From NCBI RefSeq assembly GCF_963526985.1, contig NZ_CAURPW010000009.1, forward strand, positions 42,910-106,909: 64,000 nucleotides of DNA. Direction: 5' to 3'. A program made the translations under genes and the position numbers. Positions 7,628 through 15,331 of this stretch are shown here, in pieces; within the stretch, counting starts at the first letter, position 1, and every line of letters starts with the position of its first letter. The notes beneath the pieces are model-generated. The model saw nothing but the letters and a program-made list of their open reading frames with translations, was not told the DNA's origin and made no database searches. The DNA is from an uncultured Campylobacter sp. Lineage in GTDB: Bacteria; Campylobacterota; Campylobacteria; Campylobacterales; Campylobacteraceae.

Positions 7628-9199
7628 TTACGATATTTCTTTTACCAGTAGCTGCGGCGTGACGAGTCCGCGAAACGAGTTTTTCGATACCGAAAAAACT
7701 AGGTCTATGCTCTCGCCCGTATGCGGCTCGCGAGTGAAGTTAAAAAACAGCGCCTCGAGGCACTTGCCGTCTTTTTGCAGGATGAGCTTTAGGTGATTTT
7801 GCTCTCTGCCGATTAGTTTTTTGTTTTTGACGACGGCGGATTTGATCTCAAAGAGCGGGCGCGGATTTTTCTGTCCGTAGGGCTCGAAATGCTCCAAAAT
7901 TTCAAGCAGCTCAAAGTCCACTTCACCGGCTTCTATCTCGCCTAACGGCTCGTCAAATGCGCTAAATTCGTGCAAATCCATCAGCATACACGAGCTATTT
8001 ATCGCGTTTTTAAACGCTTCTAAATTTGCCGGATCTATCACGATGCCGGCAGCCCCCTTGTGTCCGCCGTAGCCCGCAAGCAGCTTTTCGTGGCTAGCGA
8101 TGAGCGAGAGGATGTCTAGCTTGCCCACGCTTCTAGCGCTGCCTTTGGCGCGGTTTTCGTCGATACTAAAGACAATGGCGGGCTTTTTAAACTGCTTTGC
8201 CAGACGCGATGCGACGATACCGATGACGCCCTCGTGCCAGCCCCTACCCCACGTCACGATGATATGCTCATCCTCGCGCACGTCCTTTAGCGAGCACTCA
8301 AAAAGCGCTCGCTCCTCCTCCTTGCGCGAGTTGTTAAAGCTCACGATGGTGTCGAGGCACTCGCAAGCTCGGTCTAAATTTTTAGCGCGCAAAAACTCAA
8401 ACGAGACGCTCGCATCGTCCATACGGCCCGAGGAGTTGATGAGCGGCGCGATGAGAAAGCTGATGTCGTCGCACTCGAATTTATCCTTGCCGTAAAGCTG
8501 CTTTATCGCGGTAAACGCGGGCCTGCGCGAGCTGTTTAGGCGGTTTACGCCAAGCTTAACCAGGATGCGGTTTAGATCGCGAAGCTCCATCATATCGGCG
8601 ATTATCGCGATGGCTAGGAGGTCGAGAAATTTACCCATATCGTAGTTGATGCGGCATACGTCTTTTAGCGCGCCGACTAGATACCACGCGACCTGAGCGC
8701 CGCAAATTTCGACGTTTGGAAAGTGGCAATCCTTTTGCTTCGGATTTATGATCGCGTAGGCCTCGGGCAGGACGTCTGGGGGCATGTGGTGATCGGTGAT
8801 GATAAGATCGATGCCTTTTTGCTTGCAAATTTGAGCCGCGTCGTTTGCCGAGATGCCGTTATCTACGGTCACGATGAGGCCAGCGTCGGCGATCTCTTCG
8901 ACGATTTGCGGATTTAGCCCGTAGCCGTCGCTAAAACGATTTGGGATACGTACGAGATACTCGCTAACGCCTAAATCATCGAAAAACTCGGCCATTATGA
9001 CGCTGGCGATCACGCCGTCCACGTCGTAGTCGCCGACGATAACGATCTTTTCGTTTTGCTCGATCGCGCGTTTTATACGCTCGGCACCCTTAAATACATC
9101 CTTTAATGCATCGGGCGTAGGAATTTCTGAAAGTTTTTTGTGAATGTCATTTTCAAATCTTTGGCTCAGTAATTCCTTTATCTTTTCCTTATTTAACAT
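7628..9199 (-). CDS. recJ: Single-stranded-DNA-specific exonuclease RecJ
   Basis: The product is 523 residues from the ATG at 9199. It carries the DHH phosphoesterase motifs: GDYDVDG at 56-62, the DNG at 113-115 and DHH at 136-138. The DHHA1 part includes GRGWHEGVIGIVASRL and YGGHKGAAGI, and an OB-like C-terminal domain follows. RecJ degrades 5' single-stranded ends in RecF-pathway recombination and in mismatch and base excision repair. I chose this start because MLNKEKIKELLSQRF matches the usual N-terminus. A GTG at 9253 is in frame but would add 18 atypical residues. The start overlaps the stop of a 50-codon upstream reading frame, suggesting translational coupling. In C. jejuni recJ directly follows pyrG, but here an iron-transport locus separates them. 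Confidence 0.95.
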   Translation of the reverse strand: MLNKEKIKELLSQRFENDIHKKLSEIPTPDALKDVFKGAERIKRAIEQNEKIVIVGDYDVDGVIASVIMAEFFDDLGVSEYLVRIPNRFSDGYGLNPQIVEEIADAGLIVTVDNGISANDAAQICKQKGIDLIITDHHMPPDVLPEAYAIINPKQKDCHFPNVEICGAQVAWYLVGALKDVCRINYDMGKFLDLLAIAIIADMMELRDLNRILVKLGVNRLNSSRRPAFTAIKQLYGKDKFECDDISFLIAPLINSSGRMDDASVSFEFLRAKNLDRACECLDTIVSFNNSRKEEERALFECSLKDVREDEHIIVTWGRGWHEGVIGIVASRLAKQFKKPAIVFSIDENRAKGSARSVGKLDILSLIASHEKLLAGYGGHKGAAGIVIDPANLEAFKNAINSSCMLMDLHEFSAFDEPLGEIEAGEVDFELLEILEHFEPYGQKNPRPLFEIKSAVVKNKKLIGREQNHLKLILQKDGKCLEALFFNFTREPHTGESIDLVFSVSKNSFRGLVTPQLLVKEIS

Positions 9200-9341
9200 C
9201 GTTTTGACGGGCTTTTGCATAAGCCTCGCCGTCAAATCTCGCCGCCTTGCCACCGTTTTTGCCTAAATTTTTGCTCGCCTCTGGGGTCAAATTTATCCCT
9301 ACCGCGCCGCAAAAAAGGCTAAATTTTGGTTCAAATTTCAT
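9189..9341 (-). CDS. Possible 50-residue leader peptide overlapping the recJ start
   Basis: An ATG at 9341 with a strong AAGGAAAAAG site begins a frame of 50 codons (MKFEPKFSLFCGAVGINLTP, ending ARQNDVK). Its TAA lies inside the recJ start (ATGTTAAATAA). recJ itself has no good ribosome binding site, so translation of this frame may deliver ribosomes to recJ. The product has no recognisable domain. It could equally be non-functional sequence left when the iron-transport locus came to lie between pyrG and recJ. The -10 box at 9375-9380 is correctly placed for it. Confidence 0.4.
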   Translation of the reverse strand: MKFEPKFSLFCGAVGINLTPEASKNLGKNGGKAARFDGEAYAKARQNDVK

Positions 9342-9374
9342 CTTTTTCCTTCTTTTTTATTTTCTAATGCGCAA

Positions 9375-9380
9375 ATTATA
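9375..9380 (-). promoter_or_regulatory. -10 box for recJ and its upstream reading frame
   Basis: The reverse strand reads GCTATAATTTG, giving TATAAT 34 nt upstream of the ATG at 9341. Confidence 0.5.
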
Positions 9381-9430
9381 GCTTTTTGAAATTTAATTTC
9401 TTATAATTTCCAGCGAGTGAAATTATATCT

Positions 9431-9456
9431 GAAATGATATTGGTTATTATATTTAA
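9431..9456 (+). promoter_or_regulatory. Candidate Fur-type operator upstream of the iron ABC operon
   Basis: The stretch contains TGATATTGGTTATTA, an AT-rich imperfect inverted repeat resembling the GATAAT-N-ATTATC pattern of Fur sites. It lies 24 nt upstream of a TATTAT -10 candidate (9480-9485) and about 65 nt upstream of the binding-protein gene. The match is imperfect and the identification rests mainly on the gene it precedes. Confidence 0.35.
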
Positions 9457-9515
9457 ACCTAGGTTAAGATGCATTTTTGTATTATTGCGCTCTCATTTCA
9501 ACAAAAAGGAACGAT

Positions 9516-10628
9516 ATGAAAAGAACTTTTTTAAAAGCGCTGTTGGTGCTTTTTGCGGTATTTTCGGCGACCCAAGCGGTGGCCGAAACTAAGGTCATAA
9601 AAGACGTCTTGGGTCGCGAGGTAAAAGTCAATTTACCCGTTAAACGCATAGCTTTGGGCTTTTACTACACCGACTTTTTAGCCGTCGGCGGCACCAAGGC
9701 TTTAGATAAGGTTGTGGGCTTTTCAAAAGAGGTTTGGACGGACTGGACGCCTGCTAGCTGGGACCTATATAGCAAAGCCCTACCGCAGCTAAATAAGCTT
9801 GCGGACTTCGGCGAGGTAGAGGTCGGTACGTTTTCGGTAGAAAAAGTTATCTCTCTAAAACCCGATTTGCTAATACTCGCATCTTGGCAGTATAACGTGC
9901 TAGAGCCTGATTTAAAGCCTCTAACTGATCTAAATATCCCAATCGTCGTGCTTGATTATAACCGCGAGAAGGTTGAGCTTCACGTAAAAAGCACTAAAAT
10001 TTTAGGCGAAATTTTAGGCGAGGAAAAAAGAGCAGACGAGATCGCTAAACTATACGAAGACACCGTAAAAGAAGTAGGCGACCGCATCGCAAAAGCAAAT
10101 TTGCCTAAGCCTAAAATTTACATAGAATTCGGTCGCGGCGGCCCCGAGGATATAGGCATAACCTACGGTAAAGATATGTGGGGTTCGCTGATAGATTTAG
10201 CCGGCGGAGATAATATCGCAGCCGATCTAGTAGAACAGTGGTCGCCTATCAACGCCGAGCAAGTCATAGCCGCAAAGCCCGACGTTATAATGATAACAGG
10301 CCGTGAAACCGAACTAAAAAAAGAACCGACTGCGATGGTGATGGGCATAAACATAGATAAAGCCGAAGCGCTAAAAAGACTGGACGGATTTAAAAAACGC
10401 GTCGGTTGGTCGGAGCTTCCGGCTATCAAAAATAACCGCCTATACGGCCTATATATGGGCGCGTCAAGAACGCTTGCGGATATGGCGATGGTGCAATACA
10501 TCGCAAAAGCTTTGTATCCGCAGCTATTTAAAGACGTAGATCCGATAAAGACCTACGTTGATTTTCATAAAAAGTACTTGCCTGTCGTTCCCGTCGGAAC
10601 TATAGCCATCCAAGCGGACGAAAAATGA
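9516..10628 (+). CDS. Periplasmic iron-siderophore/haem-type binding protein of an ABC importer
   Basis: The product is 370 residues from the ATG at 9516, which has an AAAAAGGAACGAT site. An upstream in-frame ATG at 9477 would put 13 residues ahead of the signal peptide. The start MKRTFLKALLVLFAVFSATQ with AVA before the cleavage point is a Sec signal. The mature protein opens VIKDVLGREVKV, typical of PF01497 (FepB/FecB/HmuT) proteins, and has the two-lobe pattern with KPDLLILASW and AAKPDVIMITGRE. It should capture a ferric chelate, haem or cobalamin and deliver it to the permease encoded next. The stop overlaps the permease start by 4 nt (ATGA). The exact ligand cannot be told from sequence. 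Confidence 0.88.
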   Translation: MKRTFLKALLVLFAVFSATQAVAETKVIKDVLGREVKVNLPVKRIALGFYYTDFLAVGGTKALDKVVGFSKEVWTDWTPASWDLYSKALPQLNKLADFGEVEVGTFSVEKVISLKPDLLILASWQYNVLEPDLKPLTDLNIPIVVLDYNREKVELHVKSTKILGEILGEEKRADEIAKLYEDTVKEVGDRIAKANLPKPKIYIEFGRGGPEDIGITYGKDMWGSLIDLAGGDNIAADLVEQWSPINAEQVIAAKPDVIMITGRETELKKEPTAMVMGINIDKAEALKRLDGFKKRVGWSELPAIKNNRLYGLYMGASRTLADMAMVQYIAKALYPQLFKDVDPIKTYVDFHKKYLPVVPVGTIAIQADEK

Positions 10629-11680
10629 ATAAAATAAGCTCCGAAGAGGTCGTAAAGGCTCATAGAAAGCGCGAATTTAAACGCCTAATCATCATCTTGA
10701 GCTTTATAGCCGTGGGTCTTATTTCGATGGTATTTGATATCGGTACCGGGCCTGCGATGCTCTCGCCAAAAGAAGTCGTAGATACGCTTTTACAGCCGAT
10801 TTTAGGCGGCGAGCAGGATAAATTTTTATACCACATCGTTTACGATATCAGGCTTCCCGTAGCGCTTATGGCTTTAGTCGTAGGCGCGGCTTTGGGAGCG
10901 GGCGGCGCAGAGATACAGACGCTTTTAAACAACCCTATGGCAAGCCCCTATACGCTGGGGCTTGCCGCGGCGGCGGGGTTTGGCGCATCGCTGGTGATGG
11001 CGTTTGGTTCGTTTGGACTGCCTCAAATTTACGCCGTGCCTATCGGTGCGTTTGTTATGACGATGCTAGCGGCGTCTATACTGTTTTTGTTTTCGATGAT
11101 GAGGCGATTTGGGTCGGCTACTTTGGTTTTAGTCGGTATCGCGCTTTTGTTTTTGTTTCAGTCTATGCTCTCTTTGGTGCAGTTTTTGTCTGCGCCCGAG
11201 ATTTCGCAGGCGATTTTGTTTTGGCTGTTCGGTAGCCTCCAAAAAGCTAAATGGAGTACGCTGGCAGTCGCTACGGTCGTAACGGTCGTATGCATCTCGC
11301 TACTGATGCTAAATACTTGGGCGCTAACGGCTTTGAAACTGGGCGAAGAGCGAGCCAAAAGCATGGGCGTAAATTTATCCGCCCTTAGGATTAAAATTTT
11401 GCTTATAGTTTCGGTTATGACGGCTACGGTAATTAGCTTCGTCGGCGTTATAGGCTTTATCGGTCTGGTCGCTCCGCATATCGCTAGAAATTTGGTCGGC
11501 GAGGATCAGAGATTTTTCCTACCTACTACTATCTTCGTCGGTGCGGCGTTTTTGTCGATAGCTTCGGTACTTTCTAAGGTTATAAACCCAGGCGGACTCT
11601 TTCCGGTTGGTATCATCACGGCGTTTGTGGGCGTGCCGTTTTTCTTCTGGATCATCCTTTCAAGGAAAAACGTATGCTAG
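10625..11680 (+). CDS. FecCD-family ABC transporter permease
   Basis: The product is 351 residues with about ten hydrophobic helices. Family hallmarks are the YDIRLPVALMALVVGAALG stretch near residue 75, GAEIQTLLNNPMASPYTLG and the cytoplasmic coupling region GFIGLVAPHIARNLVGEDQR near 275-295, which contacts the ATPase. FecCD (BtuC-type) permeases form homodimers that move iron chelates, haem or vitamin B12. It overlaps the binding-protein gene by 4 nt and the ATPase gene by 7 nt, so the three are translated as one unit. Confidence 0.92.
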   Translation: MNKISSEEVVKAHRKREFKRLIIILSFIAVGLISMVFDIGTGPAMLSPKEVVDTLLQPILGGEQDKFLYHIVYDIRLPVALMALVVGAALGAGGAEIQTLLNNPMASPYTLGLAAAAGFGASLVMAFGSFGLPQIYAVPIGAFVMTMLAASILFLFSMMRRFGSATLVLVGIALLFLFQSMLSLVQFLSAPEISQAILFWLFGSLQKAKWSTLAVATVVTVVCISLLMLNTWALTALKLGEERAKSMGVNLSALRIKILLIVSVMTATVISFVGVIGFIGLVAPHIARNLVGEDQRFFLPTTIFVGAAFLSIASVLSKVINPGGLFPVGIITAFVGVPFFFWIILSRKNVC

Positions 11681-12447
11681 AGCTTAAGAATTTAACGATA
11701 TACCGCGGCTCGCTTTGCACGGCAGATGCCGTAAACGCTAGCTTTGAAGAAGGCAAGGTTTACTCCGTACTAGGGCCTAACGGCGCAGGCAAAACTACGC
11801 TTATAAGTGCGATTTTCGGCGAGATGCACTATGAGGGCGAGATTAAATTCGGCGACGAGAGGTTAAATTTCAAAAACCATTTCTCGTGGAAAAAGAAAAT
11901 CGGCTACATGCCCCAAGATAGCTACGTAGACGCGAGTTTAACGGCTCTTGAGGTCGTTTTGCTAGGGCTTATGGATAGTCTAGGGCTTTATCTAAAAGAC
12001 GAGCAAATAAACTCGGCCGTAGATATAATGAAAAAACTAGGGATTTTGCACCTAGCCGGTCGTGACGTGATGCAGCTCTCAGGCGGCCAGCGCCAGATGG
12101 TGATGTTTGCCTCCGTGCTTATCAAAAAGCCTAAAATTTTACTTTTGGACGAGCCTGTTTCGGCTCTTGATATGCACCATCAATGCGTGCTTTTGGACTG
12201 CGTTAGGAAATTTACCCGCGAACACGGTATAACTACCGTGATGATACTGCACGATTTATCGCTGGCGTCGCAGTTTAGCGACGAGGTGTTGCTACTAAGC
12301 GACGGCAAGATAAAAGCCAAAGGCGAAGCTAAAAAAACCATAACTAAAGAGCTAATACAAGAGCTTTATAAAGTAAACGTGGATATTTTTTACGACGATG
12401 CCGGCGTACCGGCCGTAGTCGCAAAGTCGGCATTCGGGGTAGAGTAG
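11674..12447 (+). CDS. ABC transporter ATPase for iron-chelate uptake
   Basis: The product is 257 residues with Walker A GPNGAGKTT near 34-42, the Q-loop in GYMPQDSYVDASLT, the signature LSGGQRQMVMF, Walker B ILLLDEPVSALD and the H-loop ILHDLSLA. It is the FecE/FhuC-type partner of the permease that overlaps it. The C-terminal tail (ELIQELYKVNVDIFYDDAG) is typical of the subfamily. No TonB-dependent receptor is in this window, so outer-membrane entry must be encoded elsewhere. Confidence 0.93.
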   Translation: MLELKNLTIYRGSLCTADAVNASFEEGKVYSVLGPNGAGKTTLISAIFGEMHYEGEIKFGDERLNFKNHFSWKKKIGYMPQDSYVDASLTALEVVLLGLMDSLGLYLKDEQINSAVDIMKKLGILHLAGRDVMQLSGGQRQMVMFASVLIKKPKILLLDEPVSALDMHHQCVLLDCVRKFTREHGITTVMILHDLSLASQFSDEVLLLSDGKIKAKGEAKKTITKELIQELYKVNVDIFYDDAGVPAVVAKSAFGVE

Positions 12448-12450
12448 CGC

Positions 12451-13293
12451 GTGAGGATTTTTATCTTAAGTTGCCTTGCTTACGCAAAGGGCAACGAGGA
12501 TTTGCGAAATTTAAGCCGCGCGTTTAGCGACGGCGGCGCGCCGTGCGAGATAGTACCGTGGCAAAATTTAGACGTCGGTTCGCTAGACGAAGATTCTTTG
12601 ATTTTGCCGCTTGCGACTTGGGATTACAGCCTAGACGCGGCTAAATTTTTATCGTTTTTGAGCAAGCTTGAAAAAAGCGGAGCGAAGATAATAAACGGCG
12701 CCGAGATCGTGCGTTGGAATTTATCGAAAAAATACCTCTTAGAACTTGAAGCCTTAGGACTTCCCGCGATCCCTAGCATACTTTTAAACGGCGATGAAAA
12801 TATAGAAGAGCTAAGGCGAATTTGCCCGGGCGGCGTGATAAAGCCGCTCGTTGGACAGAGCGGCAACGGAGTAGCTAAAATCGACGAAATATCAAATTTA
12901 AGCGAATATAAAAACGGAGCTTTGCTCCAGCCTTTTATCGAAGAGATCGTCGTTAGCGGCGAAATTTGCTTGATATTTTTAGGCGGAGTTTTTTCTCATG
13001 CCGTACGCCGCTCGCCTGCTAGCGAGGATTATAGGGCAAACTCGAATTTCGGCGTTAAAATTAGCTCGGTAGAGCCGCCCGTAGCCTTTCTAAACATCGC
13101 GCGAGACGTTTTAGCTAGGCTTGCCTTTAATCCCGTCTACGCAAGAATAGATCTAATCGGCGCAAAAGATAAAATTTTAATCAACGAAGTCGAGCTTATC
13201 GAGCCTAGTCTTTATTTTAGCTACGGCAAAAACTCTACCGAAAAATTCGTAAAAGTAATCCTGGATAAATTTGTCGAGGAAAAGAAAATTTAG
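12451..13293 (+). CDS. ATP-grasp enzyme in the iron-transport operon
   Basis: The product is 280 residues and starts at a GTG 3 nt after the ATPase stop, so it belongs to the same operon. It has an N-terminal Rossmann-like part (LPLATWDYSLDAAKFLSFL), then ATP-grasp features: KYLLELEALGLPAIPS, GGVIKPLVGQSGNGVAKI with the nucleotide-binding lysine, LLQPFIEEI and the metal-binding end DLIGAKDKILINEVELIEPS. ATP-grasp enzymes ligate a carboxylate to an amine or thiol through an acyl phosphate. The overall look is like the glutathione-synthetase/DcsG-type group. Its place in an iron uptake operon suggests it modifies or makes a small chelator or acts on the imported ligand, but that is inference. 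Confidence 0.75.
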   Translation: MRIFILSCLAYAKGNEDLRNLSRAFSDGGAPCEIVPWQNLDVGSLDEDSLILPLATWDYSLDAAKFLSFLSKLEKSGAKIINGAEIVRWNLSKKYLLELEALGLPAIPSILLNGDENIEELRRICPGGVIKPLVGQSGNGVAKIDEISNLSEYKNGALLQPFIEEIVVSGEICLIFLGGVFSHAVRRSPASEDYRANSNFGVKISSVEPPVAFLNIARDVLARLAFNPVYARIDLIGAKDKILINEVELIEPSLYFSYGKNSTEKFVKVILDKFVEEKKI

Positions 13294-13310
13294 AGCCGAG
13301 CGGCTCTAAA
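13289..13310. terminator. Bidirectional terminator between the ATP-grasp gene and pyrG
   Basis: TTTAGAGCCG-AG-CGGCTCTAAA is a perfect 10-bp inverted repeat that overlaps the ATP-grasp stop codon and lies 6 nt from the pyrG stop. In the pyrG direction it is followed by TTTTCTTTTCC. The two genes converge here. Confidence 0.8.
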
Positions 13311-13315
13311 TTCGG

Positions 13316-14980
13316 TTATTTCGATTTTTCTAAGCTAGCTTTGATAAAGCCCAAAACTACGGGATTCGGGTTTGTTAGGCGGCTAGTAAACTCCGGATGA
13401 AACTGCACGCCGACAAACCACGGATGCGAGTTTTTAGCGCCCGAGGCAGGCGAGCTAAGCTCGACGGCCTCGATCAGCCCGTCGCTCTCGCCGCTAACTA
13501 TCAGGCCGTTTGCTTCAAATTCGGCTCTGTATTTCGGATTTGCCTCGTAGCGGTGGCGGTGGCGTTCTTTGACGCTTTTAGCGCCGTCGTAGATTTGGCT
13601 TAGTAGTGAGCCCGGCTTCACGTCGCAGGCGTAAGCGCCAAGCCTCATCGTGCCGCCGATCGGGCTTTGGTGCGTGCGGATCTGCGTCTGGCCGTGCGCG
13701 TCGATGAAGCTATCGATGAGATAGATGATAGGATTTACGCACTCAGGCTTAAATTCGACCGAATTTGCATCCTCGAGTTTTAGCACGTTGCGGGCAAACT
13801 CGATGAGCGCTAGCTGCATGCCTAGGCAGATACCAAGATACGGCACGCCGTTTTCGCGGGCGTATTTTATCGCCTCGATCTTGCCGCTCACGCCGCGCTC
13901 GCCAAAACCCCCGGCGACAAGCACGCCGCCCACGTCTTTTAACAGTTCATCGACGTTTGAAGGCTCGATTTTCTCGCTATCTATCCACTTTAAATTTACC
14001 CTCGCGTCAAGGCTCGCGCCCGCGTGGATTATGCTCTCGGTTAGGCTCTTGTAGCTCTCTTTTAGATCGACGTATTTGCCCACGAACGCTATCTTGGTTT
14101 CTTTCGTCGGCGCAATGATGCGCTTAACTAGGCTGTCCCAGTTGCGCATATCAAGCTTTAGTTCGCCCAAATTTAAAATTTCGGCGATCGGGCTCAAAAT
14201 ATCTTGATTATAAAACGCGAGAGGCACCTGATAGATGCTGGCCGAGTCGATGCTCTCGATGACGCAGTTGCGCTCTACGCCGCAGCTAGCGGCTATTTTA
14301 TCTTTTAGCTCGCGGTTTAGCGGCTGCTCGGCGCGGCAAATGATCATATCGGGGCTAATGCCGATACGGCGCAGCTCGCCGACGCTGTGCTGAGTAGGCT
14401 TGGTTTTTAGCTCGCCCGCAACCTTGATAAAGGGCACGAGGGTTAGGTGGATATTCATCGCGCGTTTGCGGCCGACCTCGATGCGAAGGGCGCGGATAGC
14501 CTCCAAAAACGGCAAACCCTCGATGTCGCCCACCGTGCCGCCGATCTCGACGATCAGCACGTCGCGACCCTCGCCCGCCTTTTTGATGCGGTCCACGATC
14601 TCGCCCACGATGTGCGGGATGACTTGGATCGTTTTACCTAGATAGTCGCCTCTGCGCTCTTTTTCGATAACGGAGCTATAGACGCGGCCGGTCGTGAAGT
14701 TGTTATCCTGGCTTAGGCTCTCGTCTAAAAATCTCTCGTAGTGTCCGAGATCCAGATCGGTCTCCGCGCCGTCGTCAGTGACGAAAACCTCACCGTGCTC
14801 GAGCGGACTCATGGTTCCGGGGTCTACGTTGATGTAGGGGTCTGCTTTTAGCATGCTTACTTTTAAGCCGGTATTTTTAAGAAGCGTGGCAATAGAAGCC
14901 GCCGCGATGCCTTTGCCTAGCGAGCTTAGCACGCCGCCCGTTATAAAAATATACTTTGTTTCGTTTGAATTTTTTTGCAT
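13316..14980 (-). CDS. pyrG: CTP synthase
   Basis: The product is 554 residues. The amidoligase domain at about 1-275 opens with KYIFITGGVLSSLGKGIAAA and has DPGTMSPLEHGEVFV and EIGGTVGDIEGLPF. The class I glutamine amidotransferase domain has the nucleophile elbow GICLGMQLALIE and the catalytic pair GVQFHPEFTSR. It converts UTP to CTP with ATP and glutamine, the last step of pyrimidine nucleotide synthesis. Length is typical. The start carries GGGCGCGATATG upstream. In C. jejuni recJ follows directly, but here 4.1 kb of oppositely oriented iron-transport genes intervene. Confidence 0.98.
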   Translation of the reverse strand: MQKNSNETKYIFITGGVLSSLGKGIAAASIATLLKNTGLKVSMLKADPYINVDPGTMSPLEHGEVFVTDDGAETDLDLGHYERFLDESLSQDNNFTTGRVYSSVIEKERRGDYLGKTIQVIPHIVGEIVDRIKKAGEGRDVLIVEIGGTVGDIEGLPFLEAIRALRIEVGRKRAMNIHLTLVPFIKVAGELKTKPTQHSVGELRRIGISPDMIICRAEQPLNRELKDKIAASCGVERNCVIESIDSASIYQVPLAFYNQDILSPIAEILNLGELKLDMRNWDSLVKRIIAPTKETKIAFVGKYVDLKESYKSLTESIIHAGASLDARVNLKWIDSEKIEPSNVDELLKDVGGVLVAGGFGERGVSGKIEAIKYARENGVPYLGICLGMQLALIEFARNVLKLEDANSVEFKPECVNPIIYLIDSFIDAHGQTQIRTHQSPIGGTMRLGAYACDVKPGSLLSQIYDGAKSVKERHRHRYEANPKYRAEFEANGLIVSGESDGLIEAVELSSPASGAKNSHPWFVGVQFHPEFTSRLTNPNPVVLGFIKASLEKSK

Positions 14981-15005
14981 ATCGCGCCCTTTAATTTTTT
15001 GCGCG

Positions 15006-15011
15006 ATTATA
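15006..15011 (-). promoter_or_regulatory. -10 box for pyrG
   Basis: The reverse strand reads AAGGTATAATCGCGC, placing TATAAT 26 nt upstream of the pyrG ATG. Confidence 0.55.
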
Positions 15012-15114
15012 CCTTATTTAAAATTTATAAACGCTTGATAGCTAAAGAAAAAAATTTATAAAATGGAAACTTTAAAATAATGTTTTAAGTTAAATTTCTG
15101 TAGTATATTAAGCT

Positions 15115-15330
15115 ATGATTAAAAAATATCTCAAAAACATATCGTCTTTGTATATCGACGGCTTTAGAAATATGAAACTCGGAAAGAGCCTGTGGCTCGT
15201 CATAGCCATCAAGCTGCTCATAATGTTCGGGATTTTAAAAGTATTTATCTTTGATGAAAGTTTAAATTCAAAATTTGAGAGCGACGAGGCTAAAGCCGAC
15301 TTCGTAATCTCAAATTTGACAAAGGAATAA
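15115..15330 (+). CDS. DUF4492 protein ahead of cydAB
   Basis: The product is 71 residues with a basic amphipathic start (MIKKYLKNISSLYIDGFRNM), the GKSLWLVIAIKLLIMFGILK membrane helix at about 24-46 and an acidic tail. DUF4492 proteins are small single-pass membrane proteins commonly encoded immediately before cytochrome bd oxidase genes in epsilonproteobacteria and Bacteroidetes. It ends 1 nt before the cydA start, so it is co-translated with cydA. A role in assembly or stability of the oxidase is inferred from position only. Confidence 0.85.
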   Translation: MIKKYLKNISSLYIDGFRNMKLGKSLWLVIAIKLLIMFGILKVFIFDESLNSKFESDEAKADFVISNLTKE

Positions 15331-15331
15331 A

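Noticed and set aside
8100..8917. Frames on both strands inside recJ
   Set aside because: They are shadows of the RecJ reading frame, which carries all conserved motifs.
13397..14645. Forward-strand frames opposite pyrG
   Set aside because: They are shadows of CTP synthase and have no independent support.
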